64,000 bases of DNA, taken from positions 1-64,000 of the forward strand of contig NZ_JAFCKQ010000036.1 of NCBI RefSeq assembly GCF_018130215.1, read 5' to 3'. The translations under genes and the position numbers were made by a program. Positions 25,712 to 33,991 of this stretch are shown here, piece after piece; positions within the stretch are counted from its first letter, which is position 1, and each line of letters begins with the position of its first letter. The DNA comes from Bradyrhizobium jicamae (GTDB lineage Bacteria; Pseudomonadota; Alphaproteobacteria; Rhizobiales; Xanthobacteraceae). The notes beneath the pieces were generated by a model. The model did not search any database and was not told where the DNA came from. It saw only the letters and a list, made by a program, of their open reading frames with translations.

Positions 25712-26163
25712 GCAGCGAGGCCGCTGGCCCTCCGGCGCTCGGTGAAGGCTTCGGCGGCCGCGGCGACCGCACGCGCGCCCGAGACCCGCGGCGCCGGTGC
25801 AGGAGCGGGCGTGGGCGCCGGCGCAGGTTCAGCCGGCCGCGCCGCCAGCGCGATCTTGGACAGGCGGCGCACCACGTTATCGCCTTCGGCGAGCTGGCCC
25901 TTCAGCTGCATCGACATCGCGGCTGCCGCGTCGATCTGATTGCCGAGATTCTCGTTGACGTCGCGCACGGTGTGCTTGAGCCCGCCGATCGCGCGTTCGG
26001 CGATCTCGGTCGCGGTGATCAGCTCGGCGATGACAGCCTTCAGCGAGTGCTCGTCCGCCTTCAGCCGCTGCAGCCGCTTGTTGAGCAGCCAGCAATAGCC
26101 GATCGTCAGCATCAGAAGCACCGCAACCAGACTCTCGATTGCCATGCCCAGCAAATGACTCAT
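25708..26163 (-). CDS. DUF6468 flagellar-operon protein
   Basis: 151-residue protein starting MSHLLGMAIESLVAVLLMLTIGYCWLLNKRLQRLK, a single N-terminal membrane span followed by a helical region (ITATEIAERAIGGLKHTVRDVNE) and a Pro/Ala-rich tail. The ATG overlaps the fliM TGA (ATGA), and its own stop overlaps the motE start. The open frame continues far upstream inside fliM, but that part is a shadow of fliM. The family is found beside fliM and motE in alphaproteobacteria and its function is unknown. The coupling suggests assembly with the motor switch. Confidence 0.75.
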   Translation of the reverse strand: MSHLLGMAIESLVAVLLMLTIGYCWLLNKRLQRLKADEHSLKAVIAELITATEIAERAIGGLKHTVRDVNENLGNQIDAAAAMSMQLKGQLAEGDNVVRRLSKIALAARPAEPAPAPTPAPAPAPRVSGARAVAAAAEAFTERRRASGLAA

Positions 26164-27362
26164 GGAGCCTCCATCATCTTGGTCTGCTCGTCCGCCTTCT
26201 CGAACATCGCGAAGGTGGTTTGTGGTTTGCGCAAATTCTTGGTGACGCGGATCGCGACGCGGTCGCCGACCCGGCCCATCCGCCCCTCGGTCAGGGTGAC
26301 ATTGCCGCAGCGCACGGAGACCAGCGAATTGGCTCCGATATCCAGCGGCAGCGTGTCGCCGACCTTCAGCCGCATCAGCTGCTTCAGCGGGATGTCGGCC
26401 TCGTAGAGCACGGCGTCGACCGAGATCTCGGCCTGCGCCACCTCGGTGGCGAAATGGCCTTCCCAGATCGGGTCGCGGCCGAACTTTTCGCCCATGAACA
26501 TCTGCAACAGCACGTTGCGGATCGGCTCGATGGTGGCGTAGGGCAGCAGCAGCTCGACATTGCCGCCGCGGTCTTCCATGTCGATGCGCAGGCGCACCAG
26601 GATCGCGGCATTGGCCGGACGACTGATCGCGGCAAAGCGCGGATTGGTCTCCAGCCGATCGATCGTGAAGGTCACCGGCGACAGCGGGCGGAACGCCTGC
26701 TCGGCATCCGCCAGCACGACCTCGACCAGCCGCTTCACCAGATTGGTCTCGATCGTGGTGTAGGGCCGGCCCTCGATGCGCAGCTGGGTCTGGCCGCGGC
26801 GGCCGCCGAGCAGCACGTCGATCATCGAATAGATCAGGCTGGAATCGACGGTGGCGAGGCCGAAATTCTCCCATTCCTCCGCCTTGAACACCGAGAGCAC
26901 CGCCGGCAGCGGGATCGAGTTCATGTAGTCGCCGAAGCGCACCGAGGTGATGCGGTCGAGCGAGACCTCGACGTTGTCGGAGGTGAAGTTGCGCAGGCTC
27001 GTCGTCATCAACCGCACCAGGCGGTCGAACACGATTTCGAGCATCGGAAGGCGCTCGTAGGACACCATCGCGGAATCGATGATGGCGCGGATGCCGGAAT
27101 GATCGTCGAGGTTGACGTCGCCGACGGTGAAGCCGAGGAGATTGTCGATCTCCTCCTGCGACAGCACGCGCTCGCCATTGGTGCTCTTGGTGCCGAAGTC
27201 GCGGCTGCCGTCCTCGACCATGGCCGCCCATTGCAGCGCCATGCTCTCGGTGAGCTCGTTCTTGGCGGCTTCCGATGCGGCGGTCGCGGGGTCCTCGGAA
27301 TCGAGCGAGGCTTCCCATTGCGCCGCAATGGCGTCCTGGTCCATCTGGTCGTTGCCGGCCAT
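26160..27362 (-). CDS. fliM: Flagellar motor switch protein FliM
   Basis: 400-residue switch protein of the C-ring. The CheY-binding peptide is VLSQEEIDNLLGF, but here it lies at about residues 65-77 rather than at the extreme N-terminus, so there is an acidic N-terminal extension of about 60 residues. The middle domain (RLPMLEIVFDRLVRLMTTSLRNFTSDNVEV) and the C-terminal SpoA-like domain (KQLMRLKVGDTLPLD) follow. It lies 17 bp after fliL and overlaps the DUF6468 gene by four bases, giving an operon fliL-fliM-DUF6468-motE. Confidence 0.93.
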   Translation of the reverse strand: MAGNDQMDQDAIAAQWEASLDSEDPATAASEAAKNELTESMALQWAAMVEDGSRDFGTKSTNGERVLSQEEIDNLLGFTVGDVNLDDHSGIRAIIDSAMVSYERLPMLEIVFDRLVRLMTTSLRNFTSDNVEVSLDRITSVRFGDYMNSIPLPAVLSVFKAEEWENFGLATVDSSLIYSMIDVLLGGRRGQTQLRIEGRPYTTIETNLVKRLVEVVLADAEQAFRPLSPVTFTIDRLETNPRFAAISRPANAAILVRLRIDMEDRGGNVELLLPYATIEPIRNVLLQMFMGEKFGRDPIWEGHFATEVAQAEISVDAVLYEADIPLKQLMRLKVGDTLPLDIGANSLVSVRCGNVTLTEGRMGRVGDRVAIRVTKNLRKPQTTFAMFEKADEQTKMMEAP

Positions 27363-27379
27363 GGCTTATCCCTGCCCCG

Positions 27380-27874
27380 TCACTGGATCACGACTTCCTT
27401 GAACAGCACTGCGCTCACCTGGTTGGGCGCGACCGCGAGATTGACCCGCTTGGTCAGCTCCTCCTTGAGGCGGAACAGGCCAGCCGAGCCGTTGAGGTCG
27501 CTCGGGCGCAGCTCGCGCATATAGGTCTGGAACAGGTCGGTGACGCGCGGCAGCGACGGCTTGATGGCCTCGGCCTGCTTCTCTTCCTTGACCTCGAGCA
27601 CGAGCTTCAGTTTCAGGTATTGCACGCGTTCGCCGGGGGCGCCGACCAGGTTGACCAGCATGTCGGGGATGTCGACGAAGGACGGCGGCTTCGGCGGCGG
27701 CGCGGCCTCGGCGTGCTGCTCGTCGCCATGGCCACGCATGAAGAAGAACCATCCGGCACCGGCGCCGACCACGACGAGGAAGCCTGCCGCGGCGAGGATC
27801 AGCTTGAGCTTGCCCTTCTTCGCAGGCGCGGCTGCTGCGCCTTCAGCGCCTTCCGTCTTGTCCTCGTCAGCCAT
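27380..27874 (-). CDS. fliL: Flagellar basal body-associated protein FliL
   Basis: 164-residue inner-membrane protein. A cytoplasmic Lys-rich start is followed by one membrane span (LILAAAGFLVVVGAGAGWFFF, about residues 24-44), a Pro-rich linker and the periplasmic FliL domain (DMLVNLVGAPGERVQYLKLKLVLEV ... LFKEVVIQ). FliL stabilises stator-rotor interaction. It is the first gene of the fliM operon and is divergent from flgF. A CtrA-like box lies about 125 bp upstream. Confidence 0.9.
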   Translation of the reverse strand: MADEDKTEGAEGAAAAPAKKGKLKLILAAAGFLVVVGAGAGWFFFMRGHGDEQHAEAAPPPKPPSFVDIPDMLVNLVGAPGERVQYLKLKLVLEVKEEKQAEAIKPSLPRVTDLFQTYMRELRPSDLNGSAGLFRLKEELTKRVNLAVAPNQVSAVLFKEVVIQ

Positions 27875-27998
27875 CGTCCGCCCGCTTCACCTTGAGAGGG
27901 ATGCGAACGCGATTGCCACCAGCCTTGGCTTGAAGACGCGATACAAATGCCGCCGGAGCATACGCGCCCCAATGGCGGCAACTCTGGAGTGACAATGG

Positions 27999-28013
27999 TT
28001 AACGGAACCTTAG
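27999..28013. promoter_or_regulatory. CtrA-like box upstream of fliL
   Basis: TTAACGGAACCTTAG matches the CtrA consensus TTAA-N7-TTAA in seven of eight defined positions. In Caulobacter the fliLM operon is a CtrA-controlled class II unit. Assignment here rests on pattern match and location only. Confidence 0.45.
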
Positions 28014-28130
28014 GATTACCGTTCAACTAGGAAAAAACTGCCGGGCAAACATGGTCAACAAGACCTTTCTGCCGCCCTGCTCCACATCCGGAAATCCGTC
28101 TAACCCATTCACACAGCACAATATTCCAAG

Positions 28131-28147
28131 TTGGCACGGCTTTCGCT
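28131..28147 (+). promoter_or_regulatory. Sigma-54-like promoter for flgF operon
   Basis: TTGGCACGGCTTTCGCT has the invariant GG and GC doublets separated by ten bases and a perfect TTGGCACG -24 element; the -12 element is TCGC instead of TTGC. It lies about 115 bp upstream of the flgF start and points toward it. In Caulobacter the equivalent class III flagellar operons use sigma-54. Confidence 0.6.
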
Positions 28148-28260
28148 GAGAGGATGGCGTGACCTCGAGGGTTTGGGAGAACCCGGAGGTCAACGCCGAT
28201 CCGGTCGAAGGCTTGGGAGAGCCTCTCGCAATCGGGTCACCTCACAGGGGAGAACCACCG

Positions 28261-29025
28261 ATGCAGAATGCGCTTCTGATCGGACTATCGAAGCAGATGG
28301 TGCTGGAACGGCAGATCGACGTCGTCGCCAACAACATCGCCAACATGAACACCAACGGTTTCAAGGCCGACCGTTCGCTGTTCGAGGAATATCTGTCGTC
28401 GAGCGCGCATGAGGACAATTTCGCGCCCCGCGACCGCCGCGTCTCGTTCGTCCAGGACCGCGCCACCTATCACGACTTCTCGCAGGGCCCGACCGAAGAA
28501 ACCAAGAACCCGCTCGACGTCGAGATCGACGGCGGTGGCTTCCTGGCTGTGCAGACGCCCGCCGGCGAGCGCTACACCCGCGACGGCAGCCTGCAGATCA
28601 ACAACCAGGGCCAGCTCGTCACCGCCGAGGGCTACCAGGTGCTCGGCAATTCCGGCCCGATCGTGTTCCAGCAGACCGACCACGACGTCAGCATCGCCGC
28701 GGACGGCGAGATCTCGGTGCAGGAAGGCACCTCGAGGACCGACTCGATCCGCGGCAAGCTGCGCCTCGTCTCGTTCGCGCAGGCCCAGAGCCTGCTGAAG
28801 GAAGGCTCCAACCTCTATTCACCAGGCGAGGGCAACGCGCCGATCGCCGATACCGAGTCGACGGTGCGGCAGGGCTTCATCGAGAAGTCCAACGTCAATT
28901 CGGTCACCGAGATGAGCCGCATGATCGAGATCTCGCGGACCTACGCCCAAATCGCGACGCTGCTGCAGCAGCAGAGCGACCTGCACAAATCGGCGATCGA
29001 GAAGCTCGCCGACGTGCCGACCTGA
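28261..29025 (+). CDS. flgF: Flagellar basal-body rod protein FlgF
   Basis: 254-residue proximal rod protein. It starts MQNALLIGLSKQMVLERQIDVVANNIANMNT, the flagellar rod signature, preceded by AGGGGAG. The D1 domain and DGGGFLAVQTPAGERYTRDGS lie mid-protein and the C-terminal helix is VNSVTEMSRMIEISRTYAQI. It lacks a signal peptide because it is exported by the flagellar type III apparatus. First gene of flgF-flgG-flgA-flgH, 15 bp before flgG. The open frame upstream of the ATG is not FlgF-like. Confidence 0.93.
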   Translation: MQNALLIGLSKQMVLERQIDVVANNIANMNTNGFKADRSLFEEYLSSSAHEDNFAPRDRRVSFVQDRATYHDFSQGPTEETKNPLDVEIDGGGFLAVQTPAGERYTRDGSLQINNQGQLVTAEGYQVLGNSGPIVFQQTDHDVSIAADGEISVQEGTSRTDSIRGKLRLVSFAQAQSLLKEGSNLYSPGEGNAPIADTESTVRQGFIEKSNVNSVTEMSRMIEISRTYAQIATLLQQQSDLHKSAIEKLADVPT

Positions 29026-29040
29026 CGGGGGAACTGACCC

Positions 29041-29829
29041 ATGCGCGCACTTTATACCGCGGCGACCGGGATGGCGGCCCAGGAGCTCAACGTCCAGGTC
29101 ATCTCCAACAACATCGCGAACCTGCAGACCACCGGCTACAAGAAGCAACGCGCCGCGTTTCAGGACCTGATCTACGACCATGTGCGCCGGGTCGGCGCGC
29201 AGGCCTCGCAGCAGAACACCATCCTGCCTGTCGGCATCGACCTCGGCGGCGGCGTCAAGACCGTCGGCACGCCGCGGATGATGACGCAGGGCACGCTATC
29301 GCCCACGGGCAACACGCTCGACGTCGCGATCCGCGGCGACGGCTTCTTCAAGATCCTGATGCCGGACGGCACCTTCACCTACACCCGCGACGGTTCGTTC
29401 CAGATGGACAACCAGGGCCGCATCGTCAACGCGCAGGGCAACCCGGTGCAGCCGACGATCACGATCCCGCAGAACGCCTCCGGAATCACCATCAACACCC
29501 AGGGCCAGGTCTCGGTGACGCTGCCGGGCCAGACCGCCTCCACGACGATCGGCCAGATCGGCCTGACGCGCTTCATCAACGAGGCCGGCCTCAACCCGAT
29601 CGGCGACAATCTGTTCCAGGATACGCCGGCGTCCGGCCAGCCGCAGGACGGCATCGCCTCGACCGACGGCTATGGCGACATGCAGCAGGGCAATCTCGAG
29701 CAGGCCAATGTCGAGGTCGTCAGCGAAATCTCCAATCTGATCGCAGCCCAGCGTGCCTACGAGATGAACTCCAAGGTGATCTCCGCCGCCGACCAGATGA
29801 TGCAGACCACGTCCCAACTGTTCCGCTGA
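29041..29829 (+). CDS. flgG: Flagellar basal-body rod protein FlgG
   Basis: 262-residue distal rod protein, the family's usual length. It starts MRALYTAATGMAAQELNVQVISNNIANLQTTG and has IRGDGFFKILMPDGTFTYTRDG and the C-terminal NVEVVSEISNLIAAQRAYEMNSKV, all canonical. It is exported by the flagellar type III system. It sits 15 bp after flgF and 2 bp before flgA. Confidence 0.95.
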   Translation: MRALYTAATGMAAQELNVQVISNNIANLQTTGYKKQRAAFQDLIYDHVRRVGAQASQQNTILPVGIDLGGGVKTVGTPRMMTQGTLSPTGNTLDVAIRGDGFFKILMPDGTFTYTRDGSFQMDNQGRIVNAQGNPVQPTITIPQNASGITINTQGQVSVTLPGQTASTTIGQIGLTRFINEAGLNPIGDNLFQDTPASGQPQDGIASTDGYGDMQQGNLEQANVEVVSEISNLIAAQRAYEMNSKVISAADQMMQTTSQLFR

Positions 29830-29831
29830 GG

Positions 29832-30923
29832 ATGATGTCGATGATCGCCCGCCCTCTCCTGACCGCCGCCGCCCTGCTGATGGTCTCCGCGACCGCTCTG
29901 GCGGTCACCGTGGCGCCATCGGTCGCGCAAAGCGCCGGTGCCGGCGCGAGCGAGACCATCGCGCCGCCGGCACTGCGCGGCAACGTCACGGTGTCCGACG
30001 ACATCGTGCGGGTCGGCGACCTCGTCGAGAATGCCGGCAGCTCGGCCAGCATCGCGATCTACCGTGCGCCCGATCTCGGCACCACCGGAACGCTGCCGGT
30101 CGCGCAGGTACTCAACATCCTGCGCGCCCGTCAGGTGATCGGCGTCGACACCCGCGATCTCAAGGAAATCACCGTGACGCGGCCGGCGCGCACCATCGAC
30201 GCCAAGGAGATCGAGCAGCAGGTCGCGCGCGCGCTCGATCACCGCCACGGCCTCGGCGATGCCGCCAACGTCAGCCTGACCTTCGACCGCGATCCCGGCG
30301 ATATCAGGTTGGAATCCACCAACAGCGGCGCGTTGCAGCCCGTCGCGGCACGCTACGAGCCGCGCACCGCCCGCTTCGACGTCACCTTCGAGATCGGCAA
30401 CGACACCGGCGCCGCGCCGCTCAAGCTGCGCTTCACCGGCACTGCAATCGAGACCATCGAGGCTGCGATCCTGACCCGCACGCTCGAGCGCGGCGACGTG
30501 CTGAAGGCGTCCGACGTGGTGGTCGAACGCCGCCCGAAGGCCGAGGTCGGAAACGACGCCGCAGTGCGCGACAGCGTGATCGGCATGCAGGCCCGCCGTC
30601 AGATCGGCGCCGGCCGCGCGCTGCGCGTCACCGATCTCGCCAAGCCCGATCTGGTCACCCGCGACCAGAACGTCACGCTGATCTACCAGAACGGCGGTCT
30701 GTATCTGACGATCCGCGGCAAGGCGATGGATGGCGGCGCCGAAGGCGACGTCGTCAGCGTGATGAATCTGCAGTCCCAGCGCGTCATCTCCGGCACCGTG
30801 ATCGGCCGCGGACAGGTTGCGATCGCAGTCGCCACCCCGCGCCCGGCGCCGGTCGCCGACGCGACCACCGCGCCTGGCTCCGCTCCGATCAAGCTCAGTT
30901 CAGTTGCTCCAAACGCCGAGTAA
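29832..30923 (+). CDS. flgA: Flagellar P-ring assembly chaperone FlgA
   Basis: 363-residue protein with a signal peptide (MIARPLLTAAALLMVSATALAVTVAPSVAQS). A long N-terminal part is followed by the SAF-type domain (LTRTLERGDVLKASDVVVERRPKAE ... MQARRQIGAGRALRVTDLAKPDLV) and a C-terminal beta domain (VTLIYQNGGLYLTIRGKAMDGGAEGD). FlgA helps FlgI polymerise in the periplasm. At 363 residues it is longer than the enterobacterial protein (about 220) but usual for alphaproteobacteria. The start two or three codons in (MSMIA or MIA) is equally possible. Confidence 0.88.
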   Translation: MMSMIARPLLTAAALLMVSATALAVTVAPSVAQSAGAGASETIAPPALRGNVTVSDDIVRVGDLVENAGSSASIAIYRAPDLGTTGTLPVAQVLNILRARQVIGVDTRDLKEITVTRPARTIDAKEIEQQVARALDHRHGLGDAANVSLTFDRDPGDIRLESTNSGALQPVAARYEPRTARFDVTFEIGNDTGAAPLKLRFTGTAIETIEAAILTRTLERGDVLKASDVVVERRPKAEVGNDAAVRDSVIGMQARRQIGAGRALRVTDLAKPDLVTRDQNVTLIYQNGGLYLTIRGKAMDGGAEGDVVSVMNLQSQRVISGTVIGRGQVAIAVATPRPAPVADATTAPGSAPIKLSSVAPNAE

Positions 30924-30927
30924 GTTC

Positions 30928-31680
30928 ATGTCCCCGTTTCGTATCAACCGTCTCCTGTTGACCAGCTCCCTGCTCGTGCTCGGAACCATCGCCAGCGGTT
31001 GCTCATCGATCGACCGTCTCTCCCAGATCGGCGAGCAGCCGAAGCTGACCGCGATCGACAATCCGACCACAGCTCCCGGCTACAAGCCGGTGCAGATGCC
31101 GATGCCGAAGCCCGAGGTCGCCTCCTACAGCCCGAACTCGCTGTGGCGAAGCGGCTCCCGCGCCTTCTTCAAGGACCAGCGCGCCGCACGCGTGGGCGAC
31201 ATCCTGACCGTCACGGTGAACATCACCGACAAGGCCGCGATCGCCAACGAGACGCAACGCAGCCGCACCAGCACCGAAGATTCCGGCGTCACCAACTTCC
31301 TGGGATCGCAGACCATCACGCAGGCCAACAAGATCCTGCCCGGCCGCCTGCTCACCACCGATTCGACGTCCAACAGCGACGGCAAGGGTTCGGTGAACCG
31401 CCAGGAAGCCCTGCAGACCAACGTCGCCGCCGTCGTCACCCAGGTGCTGCCGAACGGCAACCTCGTGGTCGAAGGCAAGCAGGAGATCCGGGTCAACTAC
31501 GAAATCCGCGAACTCGTCGTCGCCGGCATCGTGCGCCCGGAGGACATCCAGAGCGACAACACCATCGATTCGTCGAAGATCGCACAGGCCCGCATCGCCT
31601 ATGGCGGCCGCGGCCAGATCACCGACGTGCAACAGCCGCGCTACGGCCAACAGGTGATGGACGTCCTGCTACCGTTCTAA
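30928..31680 (+). CDS. flgH: Flagellar L-ring lipoprotein FlgH
   Basis: 250-residue outer-membrane L-ring protein. It starts MSPFRINRLLLTSSLLVLGTIASGCSS, a lipoprotein signal with the modified Cys after ASG. Canonical parts are NSLWRSGSRAFFKDQRAARVGDILTVTVNI, the central TTDSTSNSDGKGSVNRQE and the C-terminal GGRGQITDVQQPRYGQQVMDV. It starts 4 bp after the flgA stop and is the last gene of the operon. A strong hairpin follows about 100 bp downstream. Confidence 0.94.
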   Translation: MSPFRINRLLLTSSLLVLGTIASGCSSIDRLSQIGEQPKLTAIDNPTTAPGYKPVQMPMPKPEVASYSPNSLWRSGSRAFFKDQRAARVGDILTVTVNITDKAAIANETQRSRTSTEDSGVTNFLGSQTITQANKILPGRLLTTDSTSNSDGKGSVNRQEALQTNVAAVVTQVLPNGNLVVEGKQEIRVNYEIRELVVAGIVRPEDIQSDNTIDSSKIAQARIAYGGRGQITDVQQPRYGQQVMDVLLPF

Positions 31681-31781
31681 GACAGCGGGAACCGGTTTTC
31701 GGAACTGGATCATGCCCGACTGAAGAGTCTTCACGAGCTCCCACATCTCGTCGCGAACCTAGGCGCGGCGCGGTGTACCGG

Positions 31782-31822
31782 CACGGCCCTCGCTAGCTCC
31801 CCTGGCGAGGGCCGTGTCATTT
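31782..31822 (+). terminator. Rho-independent terminator after flgH
   Basis: CACGGCCCTCGC at 31782-31793 pairs perfectly with GCGAGGGCCGTG at 31805-31816 around an 11-base loop, followed by TCATTTT. The position fits the end of the flgF-flgG-flgA-flgH transcript. Confidence 0.7.
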
Positions 31823-31975
31823 TCTGACGTGGCGGAAGCTGCGCGAACTGCGCCCGATACCTCCGCGCGCAGATTCCACGATCGCCTTCTCGACTCGTTA
31901 ACCGTCGCCGCAACGCGCAGTGGCGGTCGGCGCGATTGCACCGTAGCAAGGCGGCAACGCAGGGTTTTCCAGTTG

Positions 31976-32422
31976 ATGGCCATGCTCAGGGACGGTCAGT
32001 ATGCGGCGTGGTTCCGGACGCCGCGCGGCGAAGGTACCGGAATTGTCCGTCTCGCAGACGGCAAGATCTCAGGCGGCGACACGATGTTCGCCTATGGCGG
32101 CACCTACGAGGTCGACGACAACAATTTCACCGCGACTTTGACGACGCGCCGCTTCGCCGAGAGCTCGAGCACAACCGTGTTCGGTTGCGACGAGGTCGAG
32201 GCGCGGCTGACCGGCCGGTTCAACGGCACCACCGCGGTGTGCTGGGGAGCAGCCAAGGAGGCGCCCGGCATCCGCTTCGAGGCCACGCTGTTCCTGCAGC
32301 AGCAGGAGCTGCCGACCGCGCCCGGCCCGACATCCCCGCCGCCGCGCGGCGACCTCACCAGATTGCCGCAGACGCCGCACAGCCGCCGCGCCGCAAAGCA
32401 GATCGTGACGCGCCTCACCTGA
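31976..32422 (+). CDS. GrlR-like small domain protein
   Basis: I start at MAMLRDGQYAAWFRTPRG; the open frame begins 54 codons earlier but that part overlaps the terminator hairpin. The product is 148 residues. The pattern LRDGQYAAWFRTPRGEGTGIVRLADGKISGGD then YGGTYEVDDNNFTATLTTRRF resembles the GrlR-type beta-barrel domain, known as a negative regulator in a type III secretion island of enteropathogenic E. coli and found widely as a stand-alone domain. The C-terminal 35 residues are Pro/Arg-rich. No secretion genes are adjacent, so its role here is unknown. Confidence 0.55.
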   Translation: MAMLRDGQYAAWFRTPRGEGTGIVRLADGKISGGDTMFAYGGTYEVDDNNFTATLTTRRFAESSSTTVFGCDEVEARLTGRFNGTTAVCWGAAKEAPGIRFEATLFLQQQELPTAPGPTSPPPRGDLTRLPQTPHSRRAAKQIVTRLT

Positions 32423-32516
32423 ACTCTCACTGATCCGGATGGCGTCTCCCCGCCTCCAGGCGTACCATCGCGCATGCGCCAGGCGCATCCGATCGCAAGC
32501 CGGAAGGGAGGACCTC

Positions 32517-32810
32517 ATGTACGCCGCCATCCGTCAGGCCAGGGCGAAAGCTGGCACCGCCGAAGAACTCGCACGCCGGATCAAGGAAGGCGCGATCCCG
32601 ATCATCAGCGACGTCGAGGGCTTCATGGCCTATTACGTGGTCTATGCCGGCGACGACACGGTGACCGCGATCAGCGTCTTCAACAACTTCGCCGGCGCCG
32701 AGGAGGCCAATCGCCGCGCGCTGACCTGGATCGACGACAATCTCGGTCCGCTCCTGGTCGGCCAGGCCAGCGCGGTGGCAGGTCCCGTGATCGTTCATAC
32801 CATGGCGTGA
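32517..32810 (+). CDS. Small conserved protein, possible dimeric alpha-beta barrel
   Basis: 97-residue protein starting MYAAIRQARAKAGTAEELARRI, with GGGAGG seven bases upstream. The sequence AIPIISDVEGFMAYYVVYAGDDTVTAISVFNNFAGAEEANRRAL has the alternating strands and helix of the dimeric alpha-beta barrel (ABM-like) fold. Enzymatic role unknown. It is a single gene between the GrlR-like and DUF427 genes. Confidence 0.65.
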   Translation: MYAAIRQARAKAGTAEELARRIKEGAIPIISDVEGFMAYYVVYAGDDTVTAISVFNNFAGAEEANRRALTWIDDNLGPLLVGQASAVAGPVIVHTMA

Positions 32811-33076
32811 CGGCCGGGACCGCGCGAGCCGTCGCGCGCAAGCCGCACGCCCGCGGATCGCGCACGGCTGCGCGCGGCAAGCTTCAGGAAACGTCGTGTG
32901 TTGCGTCGTCCGCATCGGACCCGGCAGCCCATACCAAGGTGTGCGGTCGGACGTACCAAGATGCAGGGCGCGCGGGAGCCCGAAAGTCGCCATCCTTGCC
33001 GGGAAAATTCACGGCCGGATCCGCGGCCGGCGGACACCCGCCGGCGCCGATCGTCAAAACCGATTGGGGAAGCGTC

Positions 33077-33940
33077 ATGGGATTGTCCTGGCAACAAGGT
33101 CCGCTTTCATCGGGTGCGATCGGCCGCTTCCTTGTGCCCGAACCGTTGCCCGGGAGACTGCTCTACGTCGAGCGGCTACGCAGGCGGATGCGCGTGCAGT
33201 TCGGAGGAAACTGGATCGCCGACAGCGAAAACGTCGTCCTGCTGTTCGAGCCGGGCCGTTATCCGGTCGCCTATTTCCCGGAAACCGATGTCGCTCCCCA
33301 TGTGCTGGAACGCAGCGACCATACCACCCGGCATCCCGATCTCGGACCGACTTCCTGGTATGGCGTACGGTCGAGCGAGCAGCACGTGGCGGCGCGCGGG
33401 GCGTGGCAGCATACCGGCCTGCCCGCCTACGCCGGCGAATTGCAGGCGCGCGTCGCGTTTGCCTGGCGCACGATGGACGCCTTCTATGAAGAAGACGAGC
33501 GGATCGTGGGCCATGCCGCCGACCCCTACCACCGCATCGACATTCGCCAGGCCTCCCGCAACCTCGTGGTCCGCCATGCTGACCGGGTCATCGCCGACAC
33601 CAGGCGGCCGCTGGTGCTCTACGAGTCGGGCTTCGCGCCGCGCTGGTACGTTCCGCGCGACGACATCGACGTATCGGCATTGACGCCCGTGAAGCTTCAG
33701 ACCTTTTGCCCCTACAAGGGGCTCTGCAGCTATTACTCCATCGGCGAAGCGCGCCAGGCGGCGTGGTCGTATCCAGAGGCCTATCCCGAGGTGCGCCGGA
33801 TCTCCAACCTGGTCTCGTTCGAACCCGAGATCGTCGCGGTTCATCTCGACGGCACCCGGCTCCATCTCGAACCGGGCCAGTCGGTGGTGCCGCACGGACC
33901 CGATCGCAACCTCGACGTCGCCGAGATCGTCCGCGAGTGA
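33077..33940 (+). CDS. DUF427 domain protein (two repeats)
   Basis: 287-residue soluble protein starting MGLSWQQGPLSSGAIG, after a GGGGAAG ribosome binding site; the open frame extends upstream without support. Two DUF427 units are visible: RRMRVQFGGNWIADSENVVLLFEPGRYPVAYFPETDVA (about 35-75) and RNLVVRHADRVIADTRRPLVLYESGFAPRWYVPRDDI (about 160-200), the second followed by CPYKGLCSYYSI, the family's Cys-containing signature. The biochemical function of DUF427 is not established. It is 51 bp upstream of the MOSC-reductase fusion gene, and possibly cotranscribed with it. Confidence 0.75.
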   Translation: MGLSWQQGPLSSGAIGRFLVPEPLPGRLLYVERLRRRMRVQFGGNWIADSENVVLLFEPGRYPVAYFPETDVAPHVLERSDHTTRHPDLGPTSWYGVRSSEQHVAARGAWQHTGLPAYAGELQARVAFAWRTMDAFYEEDERIVGHAADPYHRIDIRQASRNLVVRHADRVIADTRRPLVLYESGFAPRWYVPRDDIDVSALTPVKLQTFCPYKGLCSYYSIGEARQAAWSYPEAYPEVRRISNLVSFEPEIVAVHLDGTRLHLEPGQSVVPHGPDRNLDVAEIVRE

Positions 33941-33991
33941 GGACGCACCCTGCGGCCGATAACCGGCCGCGAGACGGAAGCGGAGCGAGCC

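Noticed and set aside
26164..27318. Upstream extension of the DUF6468 frame
   Set aside because: The extra 385 codons lie inside fliM in another frame and show no protein-like character; the ATGA overlap supports the short gene.
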